A stretch of DNA of 64,000 bases from Streptoalloteichus tenebrarius (GCF_024171885.1 NZ_JAMTCP010000007.1:124001-188000); one strand, 5' to 3'. Shown: positions 44,059 to 52,348, numbered from the stretch's first letter. Numbers and translations are program-made. The notes: generated by a model from the sequence alone, not told the origin.

Positions 44059-44814
44059 TCAGACCCCGCGTCGCATCGCCCTGGTGCCCAGCCACAGCCC
44101 CACCACCGCGATCGCCAGGGCGGCGACCCCGCCGTACAGCACCGAGATCTCCCCGAACCTGCCCGCGAACAAGGCCCGCTCGGCGTCGACGATGTGCGAG
44201 ACGGGGTTGAAGGCGGCGATGACCCGGAGCCACGCCGGGCCGTACTCGACCGGCAGCATCATGCCCGACAACAACATCAGCGGGTACAGCACCATCTGGG
44301 TCAGGGTCCAGAACAACTGGCCGCTGGGCTGCGACCTGATCGCGAGCAGGAAGGACAGGGCGCCCAGCCCTGTCCCGAACACCACCAGCACCACCAGCCC
44401 GGCCAACGCGCCCGCGAGGTGCGGCCGGAACCCCAGCGGCACCGCGAGAACGATGATCAGCACCGCCTGCGCCAGCAGGATCACGAACTCCTTGAGGGTG
44501 CGGCCGACCAGCATCGCGGTGCGGTTCAACGGCGTGACCAGCATCCGCTCCATCGAGCCGCCCAACAGCTCGACCAGCAGCGAGTAGCCCGCCATCATCG
44601 GACCGCTCAGGCACATCATCACCAGGATGCCGGGGACGAACCACTGCCACGCCGGGCCTCCGTCGCCCAGGCCGGGCGTCCCGGACAGGATCGACCCGAA
44701 GAGGAAGAGGAACAGCAACGGCTGACCCATGGCGAAGATGAGGCTGAGCGGCTCACGCAGGACCGGCGCGAACTCGCGCGAGAACACCGTGCGGACGTCG
44801 CGGAACATGGACAT
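44059..44814 (-). CDS. ABC-2 type exporter permease, DrrB-like
   Basis: 251 residues, six membrane segments. N-terminus VFSREFAPVLREPLSLIFAMGQPLLFLFLFG; the ABC2 signature region LMLLSGMMLPVEYGPAWLRVIAAFNPVSHIVDAERALF is well preserved. Works with the DrrA-like ATPase encoded 20 bases upstream, in drug or lipid export. Confidence 0.92.
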   Translation of the reverse strand: MSMFRDVRTVFSREFAPVLREPLSLIFAMGQPLLFLFLFGSILSGTPGLGDGGPAWQWFVPGILVMMCLSGPMMAGYSLLVELLGGSMERMLVTPLNRTAMLVGRTLKEFVILLAQAVLIIVLAVPLGFRPHLAGALAGLVVLVVFGTGLGALSFLLAIRSQPSGQLFWTLTQMVLYPLMLLSGMMLPVEYGPAWLRVIAAFNPVSHIVDAERALFAGRFGEISVLYGGVAALAIAVVGLWLGTRAMRRGV

Positions 44815-44834
44815 CTCCTTGCCGTATGGGCGGA

Positions 44835-45788
44835 TCAGGCGGCCTGCTCGTCACGGAGGCTGCGGCCGGTGAGCGCGAGGAACACGTCGTCCAATGTGGG
44901 CTGGCTGACGTCCGCCGACACCGCGCTGACGCCCGCCGCCTCCAGCGTCCGCAGGTACTCCGGAAGCACCCGCGTCGCGGGCGAGACCCGCAGGCGCACT
45001 GTCGTCCCGTCGACCTCGACCTCCCCGGAGAACCGCTCCGCGACACCACGGGCGACGGCGGCGTCGGCCTCGGTGGACGTGGTGACCGTGATGTGGTCGC
45101 CGGTCAGCTCGCTCTTCAGCCGCTCGGCGGTGCCGTCCGCGATGACGCGGCCGTGGTCGACGACGACCACACGCTCGGCCATCCGGTCGGCCTCCTCCAG
45201 GTAGTGGGTGGTCAGCACGAGCGTCATCCCCAGCTCCCGACGCAGCCGCAGGATGTGCTCCCAGATGTTGGCCCGGCTCTGCGGATCGAGCCCGGTGGAC
45301 GGCTCGTCGAGGAACAGCAGGGCCGGCCGGTGCACCAGCCCCATCGCGATGTCGACGCGGCGCCGCTGACCACCCGACAGCGTCCCGGGCTTGCGCAGGG
45401 CGAACTGGTCGAGTTCCAACTGCCCCAGCACCTCGTCGGCCCGCTCGCGCGCCGCCGCCACGCCCATGCCGTAGGCGCGGCCCTGCGTGACCAGCTCGTC
45501 GCGGACGCGGAAGTTCTCGCCGGCGCTGTTCCGCTGTCCCACGTAGCCGATGCGGGCACGCACCCCCGACGGGTCGGTCCGGATGTCGCAGCCGGCCACG
45601 GTCGCGCTGCCCGACGTCGGCGGCAGCAGGGTCGTCAGCATCCGCAGGAGCGTGGTCTTGCCCGCGCCGTTCGGCCCGAGCAGGGCGACCAGCTCCCCCG
45701 GCTCGATGTGGAGGTCGATCCCCGCGACCGCCGGCACGGTCTGTCCGCCCATCCGGAAGTGCCGGGTGAGCCCCCTCGTGTCGATCAT
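44835..45788 (-). CDS. Daunorubicin-resistance type ABC exporter ATPase, DrrA-like
   Basis: 317 residues from the ATG at 45788; an upstream frame adds 18 residues with no support. Walker A GPNGAGKTTLLR, signature LSGGQRRRVDIAMGL, Walker B LLFLDEPSTGLDPQ, H-loop TTHYLEEAD. The C-terminal DrrA extension ends in TLDDVFLALTG. The gene is divergent from the TetR gene. Confidence 0.93.
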   Translation of the reverse strand: MIDTRGLTRHFRMGGQTVPAVAGIDLHIEPGELVALLGPNGAGKTTLLRMLTTLLPPTSGSATVAGCDIRTDPSGVRARIGYVGQRNSAGENFRVRDELVTQGRAYGMGVAAARERADEVLGQLELDQFALRKPGTLSGGQRRRVDIAMGLVHRPALLFLDEPSTGLDPQSRANIWEHILRLRRELGMTLVLTTHYLEEADRMAERVVVVDHGRVIADGTAERLKSELTGDHITVTTSTEADAAVARGVAERFSGEVEVDGTTVRLRVSPATRVLPEYLRTLEAAGVSAVSADVSQPTLDDVFLALTGRSLRDEQAA

Positions 45789-45830
45789 TCTCGTCCTTCC
45801 GCTCGCCGATCGAAGGGCGAGACTACCGGA

Positions 45831-45850
45831 ATGGAACGTCAAAGTTCCAT
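45831..45850. promoter_or_regulatory. TetR-type operator between the exporter and its regulator
   Basis: Exact inverted repeat ATGGAAC-GTCAAA-GTTCCAT. It lies 42 bases upstream of the DrrA-like start and 36 bases upstream of the TetR GTG. A -10-like TAGGTT at 45874-45879 sits 7 bases before that GTG, so the TetR message may be leaderless. Confidence 0.82.
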
Positions 45851-45886
45851 CTTGGGTCTGTGGCGTTCCTTGGCTAGGTTGTGGCC

Positions 45887-46456
45887 GTGAGTGGAGCCCG
45901 CAGCCGAACCCGGCGCGCCATCCTGAGCGCCGCCGCCTCGGTCCTCGCGCGCGACCGCACCGCGACGCTGCCCGCGATCGCGGAGGCCGCCAACGTCGGG
46001 CGAACCACGCTCCACCGCTACTTCCCCGACCGCGAGGCGCTGATCAGGGAGACCATCAAGGACTCAGCCGAGGTCGTGAGCAGGTCCGTCCAGGACGCCG
46101 CCCCGCACGAGGGGCCGCCGCTGGAGGCGTTCCGCCGGGTGATCACCGCCTTCGTCGACGTTGGCGACCGACTGATGTTCCTGTTCGGCGACCCGCGCCT
46201 GCTGGAGTCGCGCGGCCCGACGTCCCAGCCGATCGCGCCCGGCGACCCCGTGCTCGACCTGATCCGCCGGGGCCAGGCCGAGGGCGTGTTCGACCCCGAA
46301 CTCAGCCCGTTCTGGATTCGCAGCGTGGTGTGGTCGCTCGTGTACACCGGCTGCGAGGAGGCCGCCAACGGCAACCTGCCCCGACACGGCGTCGTCTCCA
46401 CCGTCCTGCGCACGCTGGAGAACGGGATCACCAGAACGCCAGCCCGGTCGTCGTAA
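45887..46456 (+). CDS. TetR-family transcriptional regulator
   Basis: 189 residues from the GTG at 45887; a GTG six bases earlier is possible. HTH at about 7-50 (RSRTRRAILSAAASVLARDRTATLPAIAEAANVGRTTLHRYFPDREALI). The C-terminal ligand domain is less conserved. Divergent from the DrrAB-type exporter and most likely its repressor through the repeat at 45831. Confidence 0.92.
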   Translation: MSGARSRTRRAILSAAASVLARDRTATLPAIAEAANVGRTTLHRYFPDREALIRETIKDSAEVVSRSVQDAAPHEGPPLEAFRRVITAFVDVGDRLMFLFGDPRLLESRGPTSQPIAPGDPVLDLIRRGQAEGVFDPELSPFWIRSVVWSLVYTGCEEAANGNLPRHGVVSTVLRTLENGITRTPARSS

Positions 46457-46687
46457 CGCGCTGCCGCCAGTCTCTTGGCGGATGACCGCCTGACAGCGAG
46501 GGTTGCTCGTTTCGTGGCGTTGGTGTTCCTGCGCTTTCGCGCTTCGGCGAGCCCTGGGATCGGCGTTTTTGTTCAGTTGTCACTGAAACCTTCGCGGCGC
46601 TCATTCGCCCTGCGTGGAAGGCAGCGCGCGAGGTCAGGGCAGTTGCCGGCGGACGACACCGATCACGGCCCACTGAGAGTGCGGGGC
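46457..46687. other. Short gene-free stretch after the TetR gene
   Basis: About 230 bases. It contains a small hairpin (CCGCCA-GTCTCT-TGGCGG, 46464-46481) shortly after the TetR stop, probably its terminator, and presumably the promoter of the SGNH hydrolase gene. Confidence 0.45.
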
Positions 46688-47443
46688 ATGCGCAAGCGTT
46701 TCGTGGCCCTCGGCGACTCATTCACCGAGGGCGTCGGCGACGAGGACCCCACCCGCCCGAACGGCGTCCGGGGCTGGGCCGACCGCGTGGCCGAACAGCT
46801 CGCCGCGGCCGACCCCGAGTTCCGCTACGCCAACCTCGCGATCCGGGGCCGGCTCCTCGACCAGGTCCTCACCGAGCAGCTCGCCCCCGCGCTGGCCCTC
46901 GGCCCCGACCTCGTCACCCTCTACGCCGGCGGCAACGACCTGCTGCGCCCCAAGGTCGACATCGACGCGCTGGCCGAGCGCTACGAGCGGGCCGTGGCCC
47001 GACTGACCGGGACCGGCGCGACCGTCGTGCTGTTCACCGGCGTCGACGGCGTCGCCGACCCCGTGTTCCGCAAGCTGCGGGGACGCACCGCCATCTTCAA
47101 CGAGCACACCCGCGTCATCGCCGCCCGCCACGGCGCCCGCGTGGTCGACCTGTGGGCCATGCGCCAGCTCCGCGACCGCCGGCTGTGGGCCGACGACCGC
47201 CTGCACCTCAACGCCCTCGGGCACACCGAGGTCGCCATCGCCGTGCTCGACGTCCTCGGCGCGCCGCACGACCTCGCCCCCGCGAAGCTCGGACCCCACA
47301 CCGTGATCAGCCGACGCCAGCAGCGCGCGGAGAACCTGCGGTGGGGGCGCGAACACGTGCTGCCGTGGATTCGCCGTCGGCTGCGCGGTGAGTCCTCGGG
47401 CGACACGATCGCCCCGAAGCGCCCCGACCTGCTCCCCCTCTGA
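46688..47443 (+). CDS. SGNH/GDSL-family hydrolase
   Basis: 251 residues from the ATG at 46688; the longer frame upstream has no support. Block I VALGDSFTEG (catalytic Ser), block III YAGGNDLL, block V WADDRLHLNALGH (Asp and His). No signal peptide. A cytoplasmic esterase/lipase-type enzyme with unknown substrate. Monocistronic. Confidence 0.92.
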   Translation: MRKRFVALGDSFTEGVGDEDPTRPNGVRGWADRVAEQLAAADPEFRYANLAIRGRLLDQVLTEQLAPALALGPDLVTLYAGGNDLLRPKVDIDALAERYERAVARLTGTGATVVLFTGVDGVADPVFRKLRGRTAIFNEHTRVIAARHGARVVDLWAMRQLRDRRLWADDRLHLNALGHTEVAIAVLDVLGAPHDLAPAKLGPHTVISRRQQRAENLRWGREHVLPWIRRRLRGESSGDTIAPKRPDLLPL

Positions 47444-47804
47444 CCACCCCCACCCCGCACTGGTAGATCATGTGTGGGTGCGACAAGACTGGAGGCGCAC
47501 TGACGACAGACAGGTCTCCGAGACGGCCCCACGCTCAGCATCACCGCAGGTCACGAAGTATGGTCCCCGCACACGCGGGGGTGAGTCCTGCGTGGAGGTG
47601 GCCGGCGACGACGTAGTGCCATGGTCCCCGCACACGCGGGGGTGAGCCAGCACAGGCATCGACGAAACCAACCCGCGTGCAGCAGGTGGCACTCGAACAG
47701 CCGCTCGCTCCCACCCGTCTCCCACCGCTACTTTCTGTCACAGATCTGGCGCCTCCTGATCACATCGGGTACTGGAACCGCGCCAGCCGCAGAGGGGGAC
47801 GTTG
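47444..47804. other. Gene-free stretch holding a CRISPR remnant and the HemB-like promoter
   Basis: About 360 bases. It contains the two-repeat CRISPR unit at 47560-47648. The right part should hold the promoter of the HemB-like gene. No gene recognised. Confidence 0.5.
47560..47648 (+). CRISPR. One-spacer CRISPR remnant, I-E-like
   Basis: Two 28-base repeats (47560-47587 and 47621-47648, one base apart) frame a 33-base spacer. The repeat begins ATGGTCCCCGCACACG and ends GGGGGTGAG(T/C)C. It is related to the minus-strand form of the repeat at 19.8 kb (both contain CCCCGC...ACGCGGGGGTGAG) but differs at its first bases. No cas genes nearby. Confidence 0.82.
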
Positions 47805-48770
47805 ATGCACCAGGCCGCCCTGTTCACATCCCGCGCCACCGACACCCTTCGGGGGCGAAGGACGGTCCGCCACTTCCTGGAAGGTCCGGCGCTCACTCCG
47901 GCCGACCTCTCCCTGGTTCTCCTGGTCACCGAGGACGACACCACCGAACGTCCTATGCCGACAGTCACCACGATCGGCATCCCGCCGGTCATCCGCCGGG
48001 CGGCGGCGCTGGGACTCCGCTCCGTCAAGCTCTTCGCGGAGTCCTCCCGGCGTGACGCCAGCGGGGAGGTTTCGCTGGCCACGGACACGTTGATGGTGCG
48101 CGCCATCCGCGCCGTGAAGGACGCGGATCCCACCATGGCGGTGATGACGGAGACCTGCCTGTGCTCCTACACCCCGGACGGCGTCTGCTACGTCACCGAC
48201 GACGACGGTCGGCCGGACGTGCCAGCGACCATCGACATCACCGCACGACAGGCCGTCGTGCACGCGGAGGCCGGGGCCGACATCGTGGGTCCGGCCTCGA
48301 TGGTGACCGGCACCGTGGCCGGTGTTCGCGCGGCGCTCGACAGCACCGGGTTCCACACGGTGTCGATCATGCCGCACGTGATCTTCTGGTCTCACCTGTA
48401 CGACCGGTTCCGACTGACCATGGGCGCGACTCCGAAGGCGGGGACCAACCGTGAGTTCCAGATCCACCCCGGCAAGGCGGACCAGTTCGTCGAGACCGCG
48501 CTCCAGATGGTCGGCGACGGCGCCGACATGATCCTGCTGGAACCCGCGCTGTACTGCGGGGACGTGCTCGCCACGCTGCGCCAGCACACGCGCGTGCCGC
48601 TGGTCCCCTTCTCCGTGTCCGGGGAGTACACCGCCCTCACCACGGTGAACGAGGCAGGACTACGCGACGTGCGACTGCTCGTCGAGCTGTTCACGATGCT
48701 CAAGCGGGCCGGGGCGCACGCCACCCTCACCTACGCCGCGTTGGACATCGCCCAGCAGCTCAACGCCTAA
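47805..48770 (+). CDS. HemB-like (porphobilinogen synthase superfamily) protein lacking the Schiff-base lysines
   Basis: 321 residues from the ATG at 47805, six bases after GGGGG. The family fold is evident: MTETCLCSYTPDGVC (the three zinc cysteines of classical HemB), AEAGADIVGPASMVTGTVAGVRAALDSTGF, VPFSVSGEYTAL. But the two catalytic lysines are gone. The Lys in the E. coli stretch STKF is replaced in HVIFWSHLYDRF, and the Lys of MVKPA reads LLEPA here. Ordinary condensation of two 5-aminolevulinates therefore seems impossible. Convergent with the HemC-like gene; the stops overlap by four bases. Confidence 0.85.
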   Translation: MHQAALFTSRATDTLRGRRTVRHFLEGPALTPADLSLVLLVTEDDTTERPMPTVTTIGIPPVIRRAAALGLRSVKLFAESSRRDASGEVSLATDTLMVRAIRAVKDADPTMAVMTETCLCSYTPDGVCYVTDDDGRPDVPATIDITARQAVVHAEAGADIVGPASMVTGTVAGVRAALDSTGFHTVSIMPHVIFWSHLYDRFRLTMGATPKAGTNREFQIHPGKADQFVETALQMVGDGADMILLEPALYCGDVLATLRQHTRVPLVPFSVSGEYTALTTVNEAGLRDVRLLVELFTMLKRAGAHATLTYAALDIAQQLNA

Positions 48771-49693
48771 CCCCGGATCGCGGAGAGGATGCGCTCGGCG
48801 CCCTGGTCGATGAGGTCTTCGGCCAGGGCGCGCCCCACCTTCTCCGGCTCTGCCATCGCCCCGGTCGTCTCTCCCTGAACACGCTCACGGCCGTCCAGAC
48901 TCGTGACCTGCCCGAGTATGCGCAGGGTCCCGTCCTCGGTGACGCGAGCATGAGCACCGACCGGGACGCTGCATCCACCGTGCAGCTCGGCGAGCAGAGC
49001 GCGCTCGGCGCGAACGGCAGCGTCCACTCGCGCATCAGCCACGGTGGCCAGCATGCGGCTCAGTTCCTCGCTGTCCTCCCGGACCTGAACGCCGAGCGCG
49101 CCTTGCCCCGGCGAGGGCGGGAACTGGTCCACCGGCAGCATTTCGCTGATCGCGTCGTCCAGACCGAGACGGCGCAGGCCCGCGACCGCGAGCACGACCG
49201 CGTCCAGCGCCATCGTCTCGATCTTCTTCAGCCGGGGCGGGACGTTCCCCCGGATCGGCACGATCTCCAGGTCGGGGCGGACCGCGAGGAGCTGGGCACG
49301 ACGACGCGGCGAACCCGTCCCCACTCGCGCGCCCCGACGTAGCCCGGCGAGAGTGCTCCCGCACAGGGCATCCCGCACGTCCCCCCGCCCCGGCGGAGGA
49401 AGCAGGACCAGACCTTCCGTCGTGGCGGTCGGGAGATCTTTCAGCGAATGGATGACGACGTCGACCTCGCCACGGGCCAGCGCCGCCTCCTGCTCGCTGC
49501 TGAACGCGGAACCACCGCTGACGGCGGAGACGGTCGCGAGCGGGGAGCGCCGGTCCCTGTCGCCACCCTCCAGGATCGCCCGGTGCGTGAAGGTCACATC
49601 GGGAAACCGCTCCTTCAACGGCGCCAGGTACTCGCGCACCTGCGCGCGGGCGAGGTTGCTGGCACGAGAACCGACGAAATACGTGACTGGCAC
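48767..49693 (-). CDS. hemC: Porphobilinogen deaminase-like protein
   Basis: 308 residues from the GTG at 49693; GAGGGGG lies upstream and longer frames are unsupported. Key residues of hydroxymethylbilane synthase are present: the N-terminal GSRASNLA arginine, HSLKDLP (catalytic Asp), GTGSPRRRAQL, IRGNVPPRL and HGGCSVPVG, where the Cys anchors the dipyrromethane cofactor. One deviation is SGGSAF in place of GGKGLF. It starts 17 bases after the GmhB-like stop on the same strand, so it is probably co-transcribed with that heptose gene. Likely a second copy beside a housekeeping one elsewhere. Confidence 0.88.
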   Translation of the reverse strand: MPVTYFVGSRASNLARAQVREYLAPLKERFPDVTFTHRAILEGGDRDRRSPLATVSAVSGGSAFSSEQEAALARGEVDVVIHSLKDLPTATTEGLVLLPPPGRGDVRDALCGSTLAGLRRGARVGTGSPRRRAQLLAVRPDLEIVPIRGNVPPRLKKIETMALDAVVLAVAGLRRLGLDDAISEMLPVDQFPPSPGQGALGVQVREDSEELSRMLATVADARVDAAVRAERALLAELHGGCSVPVGAHARVTEDGTLRILGQVTSLDGRERVQGETTGAMAEPEKVGRALAEDLIDQGAERILSAIRG

Positions 49694-49709
49694 GAAGGGT
49701 GCCCCCTCG

Positions 49710-50381
49710 TCAGGAAGAGTCCATGAGCCGGTCCGCCGAGCATAGATCCTGAGGTTCTCCGGACACGTTTGGGTGACCCGCAGGCAGGTTGCGCTCCTCA
49801 CCGAGGCGTACATCATCCCCGCGCACGCCGGGATATGAAGGGGAGCGGGCTGTTCCGGCTGTCAGCAGCCAGTTCACCGCCTCGGGCAGGTTGGTGGCCA
49901 GGTGGTCGGCCGTTGAGGGTGTTCCGGGTGGGGCCAGTCGGACGGCTCGCGTTCCTGCCGCCTTTCCGGCCAGCACGTCGGTCTCCTCGTCGCCGATGAC
50001 GACCGAGCGGGAGAGATCGATGGCGGGATTGTCGGCCACTGCCTTGAGGAACAACCCTGGCAGCGGCTTGCGGCATCCACAGCTCTCTTTCTGGTGCACG
50101 CAGGAATAGAGGGCGTCGAGGCGCGCCCCCTCGGCCGCCAGCAGGGCCAGCAGACGCCGGTGCACGGCGCGCAGGGCGGCCTCGGTCATCAGTCCGCGCG
50201 CGACGCCGCGCTGGTTGGTGACCAGCACCGTCACCCAGCCCGCCTGGTTGAGCCGGGCGACGGCGGCCGCCGCGCCGGGCAGCAGGGCCAGCCCGTCAGG
50301 AGTGGTCACGTACCGCCCGGGCGGCGGTTTCACGTTCAGGGTGCCGTCCCGGTCGAGGAATGCCGCGCGCAGTCCGTCCAC
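49710..50381 (-). CDS. gmhB: D-glycero-D-manno-heptose 1,7-bisphosphate phosphatase-like HAD hydrolase
   Basis: 223 residues from the GTG at 50381. HAD motif I FLDRDGTLN, motif II VTNQRGVARG, the zinc loop CVHQKESCGCRKPLPG and motif IV VIGDEETDVLAGKAAG are as in GmhB. It removes the C7 phosphate of heptose bisphosphate. About 40 extra residues at the C-terminus are of no known function. Divergent from the glycosyltransferase gene and followed closely by the hemC-like gene. Confidence 0.88.
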   Translation of the reverse strand: MDGLRAAFLDRDGTLNVKPPPGRYVTTPDGLALLPGAAAAVARLNQAGWVTVLVTNQRGVARGLMTEAALRAVHRRLLALLAAEGARLDALYSCVHQKESCGCRKPLPGLFLKAVADNPAIDLSRSVVIGDEETDVLAGKAAGTRAVRLAPPGTPSTADHLATNLPEAVNWLLTAGTARSPSYPGVRGDDVRLGEERNLPAGHPNVSGEPQDLCSADRLMDSS

Positions 50382-50426
50382 AATCGTCTCCGCTTCGGGG
50401 TCGCTGGACTGTTCCGGTGAGTTCCC

Positions 50427-50455
50427 TTGTCGGATCCTGGTGCCGCGCGGATAAC
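50427..50455 (+). promoter_or_regulatory. Candidate promoter of the GT4 glycosyltransferase gene
   Basis: TTGTCG (50427-50432), a 17-base spacer, and GATAAC (50450-50455), about 60 bases before the start codon. The pattern is of the vegetative sigma-70-like type. Not tested. Confidence 0.5.
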
Positions 50456-50469
50456 CTCCGGACCACCGT

Positions 50470-50490
50470 TTCGCCCGCGACGCGGGCGAA
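50470..50490. promoter_or_regulatory. 21-bp palindrome in the leader of the GT4 gene
   Basis: TTCGCCCGCG and CGCGGGCGAA are exact inverted arms around a single base. It lies between the candidate promoter and the start codon, so it could be an operator for a cluster regulator. No regulator gene is visible in the cluster itself. Confidence 0.65.
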
Positions 50491-50516
50491 GGGGGACCGA
50501 CGCACCAGGAGGCGAC

Positions 50517-51629
50517 ATGCGCGTCCTCTTCGTATCCGCCAACGAGTCGGCCCCGTGGGGTCCGAGCGAGACCAACTGGGCGTTGGCCGCCACGCACTGG
50601 CTGCGGGAGGGCGCCGAGGTGCACGCCAGCGTGCGGGGCTGGGACGAGTTGCCGGACGAACTCCTCGCGGTGGAGAAGGCCGGGTGCGTGGTGCACCGCC
50701 GGTGGGAGCCGGCGCCGTTCGACCAGCGACCGGTGTACGAGCTGCCGTGGAGTGAACGGCAGCGGAGCACGTTGGAGCTGGTGCGGCCGGACCTCGTGGT
50801 GGTCTCGCAGGGCGACAACTACGAGGGACTGGGCTGGATGGAGGAGTGCGCCCGCCGGGGTTATCCCTATGTCGCGTACGCCAATTCGGCGGCGGAGCAC
50901 GAGTGGTTGCCCGATGAGGTCGCGGAGCGCCTGGCCAAGGGCTACGCCGGCGCGCGGGCCTCGATGTTCGTCTCGGAACGCAACCTCCGGCTGACCGAGG
51001 ACCAGGTGGGCGGTCCGATCGAGAACGCCCGCGTCGTCCGGTGCCACTTCAGGGTTTCCTACGACGCGGCCCCGCCGTGGCCGGAGTCGGACGAGCCGTT
51101 GCGGCTGGCGTGCGTGGCTCGGCTCGACCCGAACGACAAAGGCCAGGACGTGCTGTTCGACGTCCTGTCGCGACCGAAGTGGCGTCAGCGCCCGGTGCGG
51201 GTGACGTTGTTCGGCTCCGGCCCGTGCGAGCGGGTGCTGCTGGCGCTGCGCGACCGGCTTGAACTGTCCTCTGTGGACTTCGCAGGGCACACGGCCGACG
51301 TGGAGGGGATCTGGCGGGAGCACCACGCGCTGGTGCTGTGCTCGCGCGCCGAGGGCCTGCCCACGGTGATCATCGAGGCGATGCTCTGCGGGCGTCCGGT
51401 GATCGTCAGCGACGTGGCGGGCAACACCGAGCTGGTCGCCGACGACGTGACCGGCTTCGTGGCGGCGGGGCCGGTCGTCGCCTGCCTGGACGAGGCGATG
51501 GAACGGGCGTGGCGGAACCGGGACCGGTTGCGGGAGATGGGCCGGCTGGCCGCGTACAGCGTCCGGGAGCAGGTGCCACCGGACCCGATCGCGCTGCTGG
51601 TCGACCAGCTCGCGGAGTTGGTCCCCTAG
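50517..51629 (+). CDS. Family 4-type glycosyltransferase
   Basis: 370 residues; the ATG at 50517 follows AGGAGG. GT-B fold: the N-terminal MRVLFVSANESAPWG...EGAEVHASVRG, then the donor side VARLDPNDKGQDVLFD, HTADVEGIWREHHALVLCSRAEGLPTVIIEAMLCGRPVIVSDVAGNTELV with the EGLP and E-x7-E type motif. One of two glycosyltransferases in the cluster, so a candidate for adding the first sugar to the aminocyclitol. The only plus-strand gene of the cluster. Confidence 0.88.
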   Translation: MRVLFVSANESAPWGPSETNWALAATHWLREGAEVHASVRGWDELPDELLAVEKAGCVVHRRWEPAPFDQRPVYELPWSERQRSTLELVRPDLVVVSQGDNYEGLGWMEECARRGYPYVAYANSAAEHEWLPDEVAERLAKGYAGARASMFVSERNLRLTEDQVGGPIENARVVRCHFRVSYDAAPPWPESDEPLRLACVARLDPNDKGQDVLFDVLSRPKWRQRPVRVTLFGSGPCERVLLALRDRLELSSVDFAGHTADVEGIWREHHALVLCSRAEGLPTVIIEAMLCGRPVIVSDVAGNTELVADDVTGFVAAGPVVACLDEAMERAWRNRDRLREMGRLAAYSVREQVPPDPIALLVDQLAELVP

Positions 51630-51672
51630 GCGCGCGGACGCCGGGTGGCCGGCTGCCCGCGCGCGGCGCGCC
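51629..51672. terminator. Hairpin between convergent GT4 and SIS genes
   Basis: GGCGCGC (51629-51635) pairs with GCGCGCC (51666-51672), with further pairing inside the loop. Situated between two convergent genes. Confidence 0.45.
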
Positions 51673-51714
51673 CACCCTGTTCCTCCCCCGGGACACACCC
51701 CGCCCTCCCCGGCG

Positions 51715-52305
51715 CTAGTCGAGGGCGGGGCTGTCCCGCAGGACCTGGGTCACGAAGTGGAACACCATGCTGTGCAGGGCCTCCGCGAGGCCGACGTCCT
51801 TGGTCGGGACGTTGACCTCCACGTCGGCGAGGCGGCGCAGGTCACCGCCGTCGCCGGCGGTGACCGCGATGACCGACATGCCGGCCGCCCTGGCGTAGCG
51901 GGCCGCGCTGACGACGTTCGGGCTCGTGCCGGAGCAACTGATCGCCAGGACGTGGTCGCCCTCCCTGCCGAGCAGCCGCAGCGGTTCGACGAACACGTTC
52001 TCGTAGCCGGTGTCGTTGGCGTAGGCGGTGAGCATCGAGAGGTTGTCGGTCAGCGCGAGCGCGCGCAGCGGCGGGTTGCCCGGCGCGGACGTGCCCTTCA
52101 GCAGGTCCTGCGCCAGGTGCGACGCGGCGGAGGCGCTCCCGCCGTTGCCGATCAGGTAGACCGTGCCGCCCGCGCGGCGGATCCGGTCGAGTTCCACGAC
52201 CAGCCGGTGGACCTGCTGCGCCATCGTCAGCAGCAGCGGGCCGGCCCCGGCCACGTACTCCTCCCACGAGGACCGCAGCGCGGCACTGGTGATGTCTTCG
52301 GTCAT
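51715..52305 (-). CDS. gmhA: Phosphoheptose isomerase-like SIS-domain protein
   Basis: 196 residues, the length of GmhA. It has IGNGGSASAASHLAQDLLKG and ALTDNLSMLTAYANDTGYENVF; SIS residues LAISCSGTSPNVV; and ALHSMVFHFV at the end with the catalytic His. The catalytic Glu of the classical HFAAEL stretch appears as Asp (HLAQDL). It should turn sedoheptulose 7-phosphate into D-glycero-D-manno-heptose 7-phosphate, the first step to an activated heptose. Confidence 0.87.
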   Translation of the reverse strand: MTEDITSAALRSSWEEYVAGAGPLLLTMAQQVHRLVVELDRIRRAGGTVYLIGNGGSASAASHLAQDLLKGTSAPGNPPLRALALTDNLSMLTAYANDTGYENVFVEPLRLLGREGDHVLAISCSGTSPNVVSAARYARAAGMSVIAVTAGDGGDLRRLADVEVNVPTKDVGLAEALHSMVFHFVTQVLRDSPALD

Positions 52306-52348
52306 CGGTCCTTCCTCTGGTCCGCGGACCTCCCGGACCGCCCCCGCC

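Noticed and set aside
47805-49693. Calling the HemB-like/HemC-like pair the housekeeping haem genes
   Set aside because: HemB-like lacks catalytic lysines, the genes are convergent and not in a hemACBD-type operon, and they sit beside secondary-metabolism genes.
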